Below, one piece after another: positions 9,963-20,532 of a stretch of DNA of 64,000 nt. This DNA is from Dactylonectria macrodidyma (Eukaryota > Ascomycota > Sordariomycetes > Hypocreales > Nectriaceae), in the NCBI GenBank assembly GCA_020744425.1, contig JAGMUV010000022.1, positions 744,001 to 808,000 of the forward strand, given 5' to 3'. Numbering within the stretch: position 1 is the first letter of the stretch; each line of letters starts with the position of its first letter. The position numbers were made by a program, and so were the translations under genes. The notes below the pieces were generated by a model. It was not told the DNA's origin and did not search any database. It worked only from the letters and a program-made list of their open reading frames with translations.

Positions 9963-12900
9963 GATGTTTCAGGTAATGCAACTGAATGTAAGAAAACAGG
10001 ATATGGTACATGAAAGCCTAATGAACGACAAGCAACTCCAAGACGTTGCAGTTATTGCGATCCAAGAACCACAGGCACGGAATGTTGACGGCAAACTACG
10101 TACAGTCCCTATGGGACATCCCAAATGGATCAAGATGGTCCCCACAATTTGGAGGGATAGCAGATGGGCGATCCGGAGCATGTTGTGGGTGAACAAGGAT
10201 GTGGAGGCGGAGCAGATACCAATAGAGTCAGCGGACATGACGGCAGCCGTCTTACGGCTCCCTGAGCGCCTGGTCCTGGTAGTATCAGCTTATGTACCAG
10301 GAGGAGACACTCAGGCTCTACGAGACACCTGCGATATCTTACGCCAGGTGATCACAGATACGAGAAGAGATGCAGGCAGGGTTGTGGATGCGGTGGTTGT
10401 CGGAGACTTCAACCGGCACGACCAGCTATGGGGAGGAGACGATGTTTCTTTAGTGAGACAGGGCGAAGCGGACCAGATTATTGACCTTATGTACGATCTC
10501 GGTCTCACTAGCTTGCTCCCCAGAGGGACGAAGACGTGGAGTGGCGGAGACTTTGAAACAACGGTCGACTTGGTCTTGGCTTCGGAGGAGTTGACAGCTT
10601 TGACTGTCAAATGCACGATACACGGGACGGAACACGGCTCTGATCATCGGGCGATTGACACGGTTTTCGACATCTCGGTTCCCGTACCAAAACAGCAGGA
10701 TCGACTTCTCCTGAAGAATGCGCCTTGGAAAGACATCAACGCAAGAATTGCAAGCGCGCTGGAGATAACACCATTGGAAGGCACAGTGCAGCAGAAGACT
10801 GACCGGTTGATGTCGGTGGTTACGGAGGCGGTTCACTCCCTGACACCAAAAGCCAAGCCATCGCCGTATGCCAAACGATGGTGGACGACGGATCTGACAC
10901 AGCTTCGCCAAATATACACGTACTGGAGGAACCGTGCTCGAGCCGAGAGACGGGCAGGACGGATCAGGACGGAACTGGAGGAGATGGCGAAGGGGGCCGC
11001 GAAGCAGTATCATAGCGCTATCAGGCAACAAAAGAAGAAGCACTGGAATGAGTTTCTTGCGGATAACGACAACATCTGGGAGGCAGCTAAGTACTTGAAG
11101 TCGGGGGATGATACAGCATTTGGCAAAGTACCGCAGCTGGTCAGGGCTGATGGGACAACTACTACAAACCACAGAGAACAAGCGGAAGAGCTGCTGTCCA
11201 CGTTCTTTCCTCCCTTGCCGAACGACATCGGCGACGAAGGCACTAGGTCCCAGAGAGCCCCGGTACTGATGCCCGACATCACACTGGAGGAGGTGGAACG
11301 ACAACTATTCGCAGCGAAGTCATGGAAGGCACCCGGGGAAGATGGACTACCAGTGGTGGTGTGGAAACAGGTGTGGCCAGCAGTCAAGCATTGGGTGATG
11401 TCCATTTTCCGAGCGTCTTTGGAGGAGGGAACGCTACCTGATCAGTGGAGGCATGCAAAGATCGTACCGCTTAAAAAGCCTGATAAAGAGGACTACACGA
11501 TGGCCAGAGCCTGGCGGCCGATCTCACTGCTCGCCACCCTTGGCAAAGTATTGGAATCGGTGGTAGCTGAAAGGATCTCACATGCTGTGGAAACGTATGG
11601 CCTGCTCCCGACGAACCACTTTGGGGCCCGCAAACGGCGATCGGCGGAACAAGCGCTTCTGCTATTGCAAGAACAGATCTATATCACTTGGCGGCGTCGA
11701 CTGGTGGTGAGTCTCGTCAGTTTCGATGTCAAGGGGGCCTACAATGGAGTGTGTAAGGAAAGGCTGCTCCAGAGAATGAAAGCACGTGGCATCCCGCAGA
11801 AGCTACTTCGATGGGTCGAGGCATTCTGCTCAAACCGCACGGCAACGATTCAAATCAACGGCGAGTCATCAGAGGTTCGAGAATTACCGCAAGCTGGCCT
11901 CCCACAAGGTTCTCCGCTGTCCCCAATCCTGTATCTCTTCTTCAATGCGGATTTGGTCCAGCGGCGGATCGACAGCAATAGAGGGGCGATAGCATTCGTG
12001 GACGATTTCACAGCCTGGGTCTCAGGTCCAACAGCACATAGCAACCGCAAGGAAATCGAATCAATTATTAAAGACGCATTGGACTGGGAGAGGAGGAGCG
12101 GTGCGACGTTTGAGGCGAGCAAGACGGCGATCATTCACTTCACCCGGAAAGACTACAAGTCCGACTCCGAACCGTTCACAATCAAAGGACAGTCAGTGCA
12201 ACCGAAACACCATGTCAAAATTCTAGGAGTCATCATGGACGCTGGGCTCAAGTACAAGGAACACATCGCAAGGGCGGCCTCCAAGGGGCTTGTAGCAGCA
12301 ATGGAACTGAAGAGGTTGAGGGGCCTGTCGCCAGCAACAGCAAGGCAATTGTTCACAGCTACCGTAGCCCCGGTGGTGGACTACGCGTCCAATGTGTGGA
12401 TGCACAGGTTCATATACAGACTCATGGCACCGATCAACAGGGTTCAGAAAGCAGGGGCACAGGCAATCGTGGGGACGTTCAATACTGTAGCGACAAGCGT
12501 GGCAGAAGCAGAAGCTCATATCATTCCAGCACAGCAACGGTTTTGGAGGAGAGCGATCAAGATGTGGACGGATATCCACACATTGCCTGACACCAACCCT
12601 CTTCGCAGGTTGACGTCCCGCATACGAGCATTCAGAAAGTCATATCGGTCACCACTCTACCAGGTAGCAACAACGCTTAGGGACGTACCAATGGAGCAGC
12701 TGGAAATCATTCAGCCTCTCACGCTAGCGCCATGGGAAGAACGAGTAGAAGTTATCACTGATGAGGCAGCAGCGAGAGAGGCGGAAGCAAGTTGGGCCAT
12801 ACGCATCGCGGTGAGCAGCTCTGCTCGGAACGATGTAGTAGGTGTCGGTGGCGCAGTCCAGATATCAGCAGCGGTACGAGGCGGGCCAGAGCTCGTGACT

Positions 12901-13713
12901 TTCTCGTTCACTCTTGGTATGAGAACAGAACAGAACCCGTACAGCGGAGAGCTTGCAGCAATGGCGTATGCCCTAAGGCGAACCATACCAAAACTTCGAC
13001 ACCGCAGCATCGCACTGATGACGAGTAACAAAGCTGCCTCGCTTGCAGTCAAGCAACCTCGCCAGCAATCGGGTCAAGAATATATACGGTGCATCTACGA
13101 TTCTGTCAAAGAGCTCCGAAAGGATGGAAATGTTTTAAGGATCGTGTGGCTTCCCTCTAGCGACGAAAACAGGCTCCTGAAGCATGCTAAGGAGGAGGCT
13201 CGGAAGGCAACACAGCAGGGAGCTACCCCCGAAAAGCAGTTCCCCAGCATGCAATCCACAACACTCAGCACTACACGCTCTAAAGTCAACACTAAGTGGT
13301 CACTGCCAGAGAAAGTTGGAAAACACTCCAAACGAGTCGATGCAGCACTACCGGGTAAGCACACAAAACAACTCTATGACCAACTATCGTGGAAGGAAGC
13401 CAGTGTACTTGCCCAGCTGAGAACAGGTATAGCGAGATTGAATGCATACCTCTTCCACGTCAAAGCCGTACCATCGGACTGGTGTGATTGTGGACGAGCG
13501 AGGGAGACAGTTGAACACTTCCTCTTCCGATGCCGAAAGTGGACAGCATACCGTGCAGAGATGCTTCAATGCACTAGCGCCCAGAGGAGCAATGTCTCTT
13601 TTTATCTTGGAGGAAAGTCGCCATCTGATGATCAAAAATGGGTGCCAAACATGAATGCCGTTCGGGCGACAATCCGATTTGCGTTGGCCACGGGCCGCCT
13701 CGATGCAAGTTAA
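9955..13713 (+). CDS. LINE ORF2 protein: AP endonuclease, reverse transcriptase, RNase H-like domain
   Basis: 1252 residues from the ATG at 9955; the same frame is open further upstream but overlaps ORF1. The N-terminal AP-endonuclease has [20 protein letters not shown] (around residue 150) and HGSDHRAID (around 230). The reverse transcriptase has [32 protein letters not shown] and FVDD (around residue 680) in place of YADD. The RNase H-like segment around 945-1080 keeps the glutamate in [12 protein letters not shown], but the usual aspartates read as serine/asparagine ([10 protein letters not shown]). I recall this form from fungal relatives. Near the C-terminus there is [18 protein letters not shown], a CCHC-type motif. 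No stop or frameshift interrupts it, so it could be active. Confidence 0.9.
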   Translation: MSRMFQVMQLNVRKQDMVHESLMNDKQLQDVAVIAIQEPQARNVDGKLRTVPMGHPKWIKMVPTIWRDSRWAIRSMLWVNKDVEAEQIPIESADMTAAVLRLPERLVLVVSAYVPGGDTQALRDTCDILRQVITDTRRDAGRVVDAVVVGDFNRHDQLWGGDDVSLVRQGEADQIIDLMYDLGLTSLLPRGTKTWSGGDFETTVDLVLASEELTALTVKCTIHGTEHGSDHRAIDTVFDISVPVPKQQDRLLLKNAPWKDINARIASALEITPLEGTVQQKTDRLMSVVTEAVHSLTPKAKPSPYAKRWWTTDLTQLRQIYTYWRNRARAERRAGRIRTELEEMAKGAAKQYHSAIRQQKKKHWNEFLADNDNIWEAAKYLKSGDDTAFGKVPQLVRADGTTTTNHREQAEELLSTFFPPLPNDIGDEGTRSQRAPVLMPDITLEEVERQLFAAKSWKAPGEDGLPVVVWKQVWPAVKHWVMSIFRASLEEGTLPDQWRHAKIVPLKKPDKEDYTMARAWRPISLLATLGKVLESVVAERISHAVETYGLLPTNHFGARKRRSAEQALLLLQEQIYITWRRRLVVSLVSFDVKGAYNGVCKERLLQRMKARGIPQKLLRWVEAFCSNRTATIQINGESSEVRELPQAGLPQGSPLSPILYLFFNADLVQRRIDSNRGAIAFVDDFTAWVSGPTAHSNRKEIESIIKDALDWERRSGATFEASKTAIIHFTRKDYKSDSEPFTIKGQSVQPKHHVKILGVIMDAGLKYKEHIARAASKGLVAAMELKRLRGLSPATARQLFTATVAPVVDYASNVWMHRFIYRLMAPINRVQKAGAQAIVGTFNTVATSVAEAEAHIIPAQQRFWRRAIKMWTDIHTLPDTNPLRRLTSRIRAFRKSYRSPLYQVATTLRDVPMEQLEIIQPLTLAPWEERVEVITDEAAAREAEASWAIRIAVSSSARNDVVGVGGAVQISAAVRGGPELVTFSFTLGMRTEQNPYSGELAAMAYALRRTIPKLRHRSIALMTSNKAASLAVKQPRQQSGQEYIRCIYDSVKELRKDGNVLRIVWLPSSDENRLLKHAKEEARKATQQGATPEKQFPSMQSTTLSTTRSKVNTKWSLPEKVGKHSKRVDAALPGKHTKQLYDQLSWKEASVLAQLRTGIARLNAYLFHVKAVPSDWCDCGRARETVEHFLFRCRKWTAYRAEMLQCTSAQRSNVSFYLGGKSPSDDQKWVPNMNAVRATIRFALATGRLDAS

Positions 13714-14058
13714 CTGGGGAGACAGGCCTCTCCCTATCCACCCCCCTTACAACCCTCCTATTTCGACCTCACCCTACCCTCACCCCGTGCCGAAATAGCG
13801 AACACCGCTTCAGCCGCCGTAGATAGGACACTGAACACTTGGAGAATAGGCTTCAAGCTAGCTCGTTAACAATATTACTAACCCACGGGAACCCGTAGAG
13901 AGAGAGAGCAAATGAGAATGCATAAGCAAGGCGAGGACATAGTATTGGGCTTGAGGAGACTAGGACACAATTTGGGCAATGTATGGTAATATTACTAACT
14001 GGTGCCCTTTCGGCTTAAGCCGCCGGGCGTTAATAAATTGATTGATTGATTGATTGAT

Positions 14059-14071
14059 TGTAGCATAGCAA
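14059..14071 (+). repeat. Target-site duplication, right copy (LINE)
   Basis: TGTAGCATAGCAA directly follows the TTGA repeat tail and matches 8484-8496 exactly. The first TG also fits the tail register, so the true duplication could be 11-13 bp. Confidence 0.85.
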
Positions 14072-14703
14072 CAGATTCGCAGAGTGTAACATCGTATTGT
14101 AAGGTTTAGGTTGTATGAAGACCCAATCAAGCAGCCTGTCTCCCCAACCATCAATTGCGGGCCGAATGAGGGCATCCGAGAGCGGGCTCCCGAGACAACC
14201 CCTCACACCCCACATCCCACACCCGCTAGCCTGGGTATTGCACAAAGCATGTTTTCAGAATTGGTGGTGTTGATACACAGACGGAGCACCGTACTGTCAG
14301 GATACCACTGGGTGGCGCCAGGAGATCATCGATTCCAATTGATCTCTTCACAGAAGCCATTGCGGGACAAGAACAATCAGCAGCCATATTCCTCATTGCA
14401 TGGATATCGGCACTAGGTGCCTCCCAACAGATTCTCCCATTTCCTGCTTGGTTCCATCGGCCAAACCCATCCACATTCATTTGAAGAACTCGAACTCGCT
14501 ACAGACTGGAGTAACCTTTTCAAAACCTCTTCATTTTACGGTCGTTTCGCCCTGCGCTATCAGGGAGCGAATTAACACGTGTTGAAGGTCCGCACACCTG
14601 TTTGGACTCATGCAGTGCTCCCAATTGGCCTGGTAACAGAGCGGATATCTTCCAGCAGTCATCCTCTAAGCCGCCCCAGTTGGAGACTTGGCTTCTAGAG
14701 ACA

Positions 14704-17700
14704 ATGTCCCGTAAGTCAGATCCATAATTGTCGAAAGAGGCCTCACCTGACCAGAACCAGACAGTATCCGAGCTCTCTCACAGAACGATGACTTAACAGG
14801 CGGGGCCCTTTACCAGTGTGTACACTGCATGCGATCCTTCTCACGCTTAGACCATTTGTCTCGACACGAAAAAACGCGTAAGTAGCCCCTAATTGCCTCT
14901 ATTTTCTGATCTCGATTGACCATCTCCATTGGAACAGATACATTAGAGAAACCGTATGTCTGCACTGTATGTAACAAAGCATTTTCAAGGGCGTACGTAT
15001 CGTGTCTAACATGGCATATGGCCCGAATGTCCCGAAGGCTAAGACTACATCTAGCGATCTTTTGAAGAGACCCTGGCGTCGCCATCTCTCGGACCCTGCT
15101 GCAAGGTCCAAGCTCACGGAGAGCATCCAGAATGTGTCGAATCGCGTGGCTCGCGCTTGCGCCGTTTGCGCCACGTCAAAATTGAAATGCAGCGATACGA
15201 AGCCATGCCAGCGTTGTGTCCGGAAAAACATTGTCTGTCAGTATGTCATCAGTAATCGTCATCCTGAGTCTGGCTGGGTAGCAGATCAGACGTTTCAGGG
15301 GAGTCAAATGACTCTTGACGAGAACCAGAATGTCGAAGAAGGTGATGGCTCTCGAGTCGGGGTCTCCCCCCCAGACTTCTCGAACTTAGAATCTTCCGAC
15401 GAAGGAAGCCCTCTCAGTTCTCCAGAATTACAGGAACAGCATCAGGACTCCGAACTACAGCTTCCAGGATCCTCTAATCGGGAAATTACTAGTTTCGTGG
15501 CTCCGGAATTGGCTGTGACCACAATCGGACATGCCACGCTGGGTGGAGAAAGGAATAGTGGCCTAACCGGCAATAGAAGGGCATCTACAATAGGCGGCGC
15601 TGGTGGAGACAAGGTCTCTGAAGATATTGGGGCTCACCCAAGAGGCAACGATGTTTCTGCATCTGGTGTCAACCATTTTGACGAGGTAGACGAGCCTTTT
15701 CCCGGGGCTTCTTCGGAGATTTGCTGCCAGAAAACGCTCATCATCCTTCGATTGGCATTGATGGCGACTTCGACATCTTGGATAGCTTTGTGGACCCTTC
15801 GTTCGATTGGGCCACGGACTTGCAGGCTATTGAAAACGATCACGGAGGAGTTTGGCGCGATAGACCATCTCTAGAGCAGTCAACTTCCAATGACGCCGCG
15901 TCAACGTCGACTGACAAGGCTGCCGCTATCGATACTGCTGTCAGCGCGTACAAAGCTTCAGTCTGGAACTGGATCCCAAGCCCAGCAGACTCGGCCCTTG
16001 CCAGCCAGAAGGACATCTCACCTCTGCCTACCGCCGTTGATAGCACCGAATCTTGGCATGAGGTGAACCCTGGATTGCTTGGAAAACGCTGTCTATCTAG
16101 CGATCGTTCCCGGGTCCTCGAGACTCTCATTGCAACATGCTCCAAAGATTTAACAGTTCGACTCGTTTCGTCCTTTCCCTCGCCACACTTCATGAGCTAT
16201 CTCATGCATGTGTTCTTGCACTGTCATGATATGAGGAAGCTTAGCTGGATTCACATCCCGACATTCGACCCCTGTACGAGTCTCGAACAGCTGCTGATAA
16301 CAATAATTGCGGTCGGAGCTTGCTCAACGCAAGCGCAACCAGTACAGCGTCTTGGGTATGCTATCTTGGAACTTATGAAGACGTCCATTACGACGCAAGT
16401 AGGTTTCGGCTGATATCCACTCTTCTTCGGCGTTTGTGTTGACTATCTAGTGGGAGAGCGACAGTAGCAAAACACGAGATCTTGAGTACCTCCAGGCGTT
16501 TAGTAAGTATACTTCTACCTGTTTTTGCGATATGGCCCTACTAACATTCTTCCCATGCTTGATACTCGTACAGTGGTTCTGGAGTGGCAACAAAAGGAGG
16601 ACGGAATTGGCCGAGGGTCTATCGCAACCCCTAGTAACCGTATGTGAGCTTAAGATCCATGAGGTGAATTGACGCTGAGGTCTCATCTACAGATATTTAG
16701 AGCAGCAGGATGGTTACGGTTTGAACAATATGAAAGGATCTCTCCAAGCACACGGGATGAAGGAGATACCCTCAAAGAAAAGTGGCATAATTGGGTTGAG
16801 CAAGAATCTCGAAAGAGGTAAGAGCGGTCAGCCCCATTCAGAGACGGCAAAGTAGGGAACTAATTTAGCTTCGTTATACGTGGAAGGCTTGCGTATGAGA
16901 TATTTGTTTACGATGCACAGATGTCGATGGTCAACTCGCACGCTCCGGTAATGTCACCATCTGAAATGAGAATACAACTGCCTGAATCCGATGTCCTGTG
17001 GCGCTCAGAGACTGCTGAGGAGTGGAAGTGGCAATTTTTTAGTCACCCGCCAATTCCCAACCAGGTATCGACATCAATGGCGGCCAGCGTTCGGGCAGTG
17101 CTCACCGACAGCTCATATCTTCAATCTACAAAGGACGATCATCCATCCCATATGGTCATGCTGTACGCCATGTGGAGGTTTCTTTGGCAGTCCAGAGAAC
17201 ACCGCAGTCTGCTCTCCGGCAGTCCTTTCTCGGCCGACCAGTCCTCGTTACTACTGTGCGCCCACTTGCCCGCTCTTGCCAAGACGATACAAAGCCTTTA
17301 CGGTGTCAGCCACTCGACCGGCTTCTATTCTGACTACAGAGGAGTCGACCCTGAGGTTGCTTTGTTGCATGCTTTCCTGTTGCTGAATCTATATGCCCCG
17401 TTGGATGACCTTCAAGCGTTCGCCGGCAGATACGGGAGAGGGGAAGTTCTCCAGGCATATTCACGCCTGCAAGAATGGATTCTCACGCGTGAGGCGCGGC
17501 TCGCAATATGGTACGCATCTCAGATACTACAGGCTTCCAAATCCCTAGCGAAACATCTCCTGTCCGAGTTCTACGCTTTCGCGCTATACGAGGCAAGCAT
17601 TACTCTCTTTGGATATGGCACATTTACTGCGAAGCGTGAGCAAAGATATCAGCTCGAGCCTCAGTCTCACCTAGAAGATTCTCAGGGTGAGGAAGAGAAA

Positions 17701-17994
17701 GGTGCAGATGAGGCCTTATGGCTATGTAGCGGCCCGATTCACCAGGTACATAAATTTGTCGCACTAGACGCAGGAAAGCCAGCCATCCGAGGGTTAGAAC
17801 TGCCGTCAAGCCGGGCTCCATGTCCTTGGAGCGTTTTGAGATGTCCAGGGAGGACATTGAACGTTGTAATTCAGATCCTGACGCGAGCAGAGAGGAATGA
17901 ACCCGGTCCAAATGTGCTGCCGGGTTTCGTCGAAGGCATCGTCGTTCTTTTACGTGAGCTGGTGCGGGCAGCCGAAGCAGCAGGCCATGGGTAG
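14704..17994 (+). CDS. C2H2 plus Zn2Cys6 transcription factor with fungal_trans domain (multi-exon, apparent frame breaks)
   Basis: Probable nuclear regulator of the neighbouring catabolic genes. Spliced start: ATGTCCC (14704-14710), intron 14711-14799, exon 14800-14877, intron 14878-14937, exon 14938-14992, intron 14993-15054, exon from 15055. It encodes YQCVHCMRSFSRLDHLSRHE and a second finger PYVCTVCNKAFSRADLLKRP, where a proline sits at the usual first histidine. The Zn2Cys6 cluster follows: CAVCATSKLKC, CQRC, CQYV. Later introns are 16399-16450, one at about 16503-16574, one at about 16630-16692, and 16818-16886. The fungal_trans body shows WFWSGNKRRTELAEGL and LAYEIFVYDAQMSMV. Two frame breaks against the family remain: near 15710 (frame moves by one base before LLPENAHHPSIGI) and at the junction before WFWSGNK. 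They could be errors, unseen splicing or real decay. Confidence 0.7.
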
Positions 17995-18557
17995 ACCGCG
18001 GACGCATACTTCCAATGCATGTTCCTGCTGTCCATGACAACAGATGAAGCCTTCGATACCTAGGGGTCGTGAGCATTGAAGGGTCCTAGTTGTTTAGGCT
18101 AGGGTATTACAGGCCAATATTCCAGATCGCTCACCAATTCAAAACTACCATAGTTGACGCCTCAAAACGCCAATGGTGGGCTCACCAAGTGTGAGTGTTA
18201 ATGTACTATCCTACATCCCTGAAAATACGCTTACGTAGAGGCCCTGTTGTCTAGTCTCTGTCTACGTCAAGCATCCGTAGCTGGAGGCTGCCTGGAGACA
18301 GAGAGCGACTGCACGCAGAGGCGTTTCTGGAAGGCAAAGGATTTACGTAGGATGCCCGCAAGCAGACTGTATTTACTAAAACTGGCTCTACCCGAGAGAT
18401 GTGTGTTGGACAGAATCAGCATGCAGATGCTCCTCCTCCGTAGATTCGTGAGTGGCAGATTCATTTAGCCAAATCCGTCGGAACAGAATCGCCCATTCTC
18501 AGAATGGCAAAAGACATACGACTGTTTTCAATCAACCACAGAATCGATCTAAGCGTC
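17995..18557. other. Intergenic stretch, no supported gene
   Basis: Tail-to-tail gap between the regulator and the minus-strand aldolase gene. I see only short unsupported frames and probably the two 3' UTRs. Confidence 0.5.
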
Positions 18558-19376
18558 TTAGGCAGAGTTAACATAGAGCCCACAAGCCTCAACCTCCCTT
18601 AGCCACAACTTCCACGGTCTCTGCGCAGACCACTTGGTCATCTGTGCAGCTGCCGCCGCCTCCTCCACGCTCAAGTACTTGATATCATGTTGCGTTGTCT
18701 GTCCTCCGAAAGCGGCACTTATGGTTAACGTCATAGTCTGAATGCTGGCGTTGTTTTGCGTGTAGATGGCTCGCAGAACGCAGCTTTCCATGTTCTCGGC
18801 GACCACCGTGAACCCGTGCCCTCTCATCAACGAAACGGCGTGATCCGGTAGCTCAGTCTTGTTGTTGTCTATCCTTCGTGAAAGACTGGCGGCTAACGAA
18901 CTACCTAAGCGCGTATCTCTGACCAAAAGATCCTTGATATCGCCGTCGCAATACGCGTCGCTGATATCCCACACGGGCACCCCCGAGCCCAAAAACCCGG
19001 CCATGTGATAGCATGGCTTGAGCGGTACCCCGCTGATCGTGTATGGTAGCACCGCCTCGGAATGGCTGTGTATGACAGCTCGCACACCCGGGTAGCGTTT
19101 GTAACACTCACTGTGGATGCATCGTTCGGCGTAACCCTTTGCGGACGTGGGATCCACGGGCTCAGCGTCGGCGACATAATATTCAATCACATCGCCTGGC
19201 GATGAGATGGTGCCGGGGGCAATGCTGCGAGCCATGAAGAACTTGTCGGGGTCGACGGGGTGGCGAAAGGAGAGGTGACCATAGGCGTCAAGGACGTTGT
19301 GGTAGTGGAGGATGTGGCAAGCGGATATGAAGGTGCGATGGAGTTGCGCCAACGATGGGTTTTCACTGGCGGCCAT
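18558..19376 (-). CDS. Class II aldolase/adducin family protein
   Basis: A 272-residue cytosolic metal-dependent aldolase-type protein, single exon, full family length. The zinc-binding HxH is in IHSHSEAVLPY and the later histidine in LMRGHGFTVVAE; YGHLSFRHP near the N-terminus is the usual substrate-loop signature. Fungal members of this group are often annotated as putative aldolases or decarboxylase-like proteins in catabolic and secondary-metabolite clusters; the substrate cannot be read from sequence. Start MAASENPSLAQLH at 19376 fits the family N-terminus. It is divergent from the aldehyde dehydrogenase gene, with about 1.15 kb between the starts. Confidence 0.85.
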   Translation of the reverse strand: MAASENPSLAQLHRTFISACHILHYHNVLDAYGHLSFRHPVDPDKFFMARSIAPGTISSPGDVIEYYVADAEPVDPTSAKGYAERCIHSECYKRYPGVRAVIHSHSEAVLPYTISGVPLKPCYHMAGFLGSGVPVWDISDAYCDGDIKDLLVRDTRLGSSLAASLSRRIDNNKTELPDHAVSLMRGHGFTVVAENMESCVLRAIYTQNNASIQTMTLTISAAFGGQTTQHDIKYLSVEEAAAAAQMTKWSAQRPWKLWLREVEACGLYVNSA

Positions 19377-20532
19377 CCCTTCGTCTGTAGCTGAGACGCT
19401 CCAGGAACGTGCCTCGCCCGCTTCGCTTCACTTTTCGGAAATGACGTATTGGGTGGACCGAGAGTCCCTGCCCTGTCGTGACGGCCGAGTGCCTATAGTA
19501 GTGGACCTTCTGGCCGCGCTGAGTCGGGGAAGTTCTTTGGACGTGCCTTGCACTGCGAAGAACTGATGGGGCAGCAAATGACAATCCGTTGGGCCGGAAG
19601 GGGCTTGTAGGCGCTGTTCGTAATGATGCCTGTCACGTCGCAGGGGTACATATGAGTGCGTACAGAGCATATCAGTGGGTGGTGATGAGCTGAGATTCTT
19701 AAACTGCTCTCAGAGAGCTCAAAGCTGCCGTAGGTACTTAGAGTCAAAACATATAAATGCCTCAAAGTTACTTAGACTTAAACTAGTGTAAAATGTTTTA
19801 CAAGTATGATGTATTGTTTATGCTGGCCTTAAAGTACTTGTTCTTCACCTATTTTTGCTAAGCCTTCGCTGTAACTTGACTTATAAGAAGCCGTAGATCA
19901 CTTAAAGAAGCTGCCGAGTTCCAGACTTGGTTTATCCCTGGATCTCCACTCCAGCACCATCCGATCGGAGAACGTTCTACTCGGCATTTCACCTCGGGAG
20001 TTCCGATTCAGCCTCCCGATAATCTTTTTCGGCTCTTCAAAAGGCCTCGAGTTAGCATTTGTCCTCTGCCGATCGGCTGAGGGGGGGAGGGGGAGTCTAG
20101 GAGCAAGGACAGAAAGTCCCGTCTCTTCGGGTTCGTGCAACCTAACCCTCTCCTCCTTGTCCTTCGGAGGCTACTCCACACTGCAGTCCATGAGAGAATC
20201 GGGTTCCGCAATGTAGAAACGTACGATGCCGAACACACGTCAAAGTGATGCCGTCAAGTTGATGACGGATAATGTACATACAGTGCGCCGTGCTGGTGAG
20301 GTCCCGAGCCACCTCGAACCAGTCCCGGCCATCCGAGCCCAGCATATCGGCTTCCTCATATCCCCCAAGTTTTGGCAGGGTCAGGAGGTCGTAAAATTTC
20401 TGACAGAGTAGCACCCACGCTGTAATTGTCCCAGTTGCAACAACCGATCCAAATTCAATACGACATCGAAGCATCTGCGTCTCTTTCGTGGTGTTAGTTA
20501 GACAGTTGAGTCCTCTGCAGACGAGAACACCC
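19377..20532. promoter_or_regulatory. Divergent intergenic region between aldolase and aldehyde dehydrogenase
   Basis: About 1.15 kb between two divergent starts. It contains an AT-rich middle (19740-19880) and a G-rich run at about 20078-20092. No gene or clear binding motif was identified; it presumably carries both promoters. Confidence 0.45.

Larger units (their letters stand above)
8497..14058 (+). mobile_element. Full-length Tad-like non-LTR retrotransposon (LINE)
   Basis: A 5.56-kb element with a 5' UTR, two overlapping ORFs, a 3' UTR and a (TTGA)n tail at about 14038-14060, flanked by a 13-bp duplication. Both ORFs are open from end to end, and the duplication is perfect, so the insertion looks young. 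ORF order, AP-endonuclease plus RT plus RNase H-like domain plus CCHC motif, and the tail beginning TTAATAAATTGATTGATT fit the fungal Tad clade. The 3' UTR (13714-14037) carries a hairpin-like GGCTTAAGCC near the tail. There is no visible sign of RIP: codons remain intact and the DNA is not AT-shifted. Confidence 0.9.
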
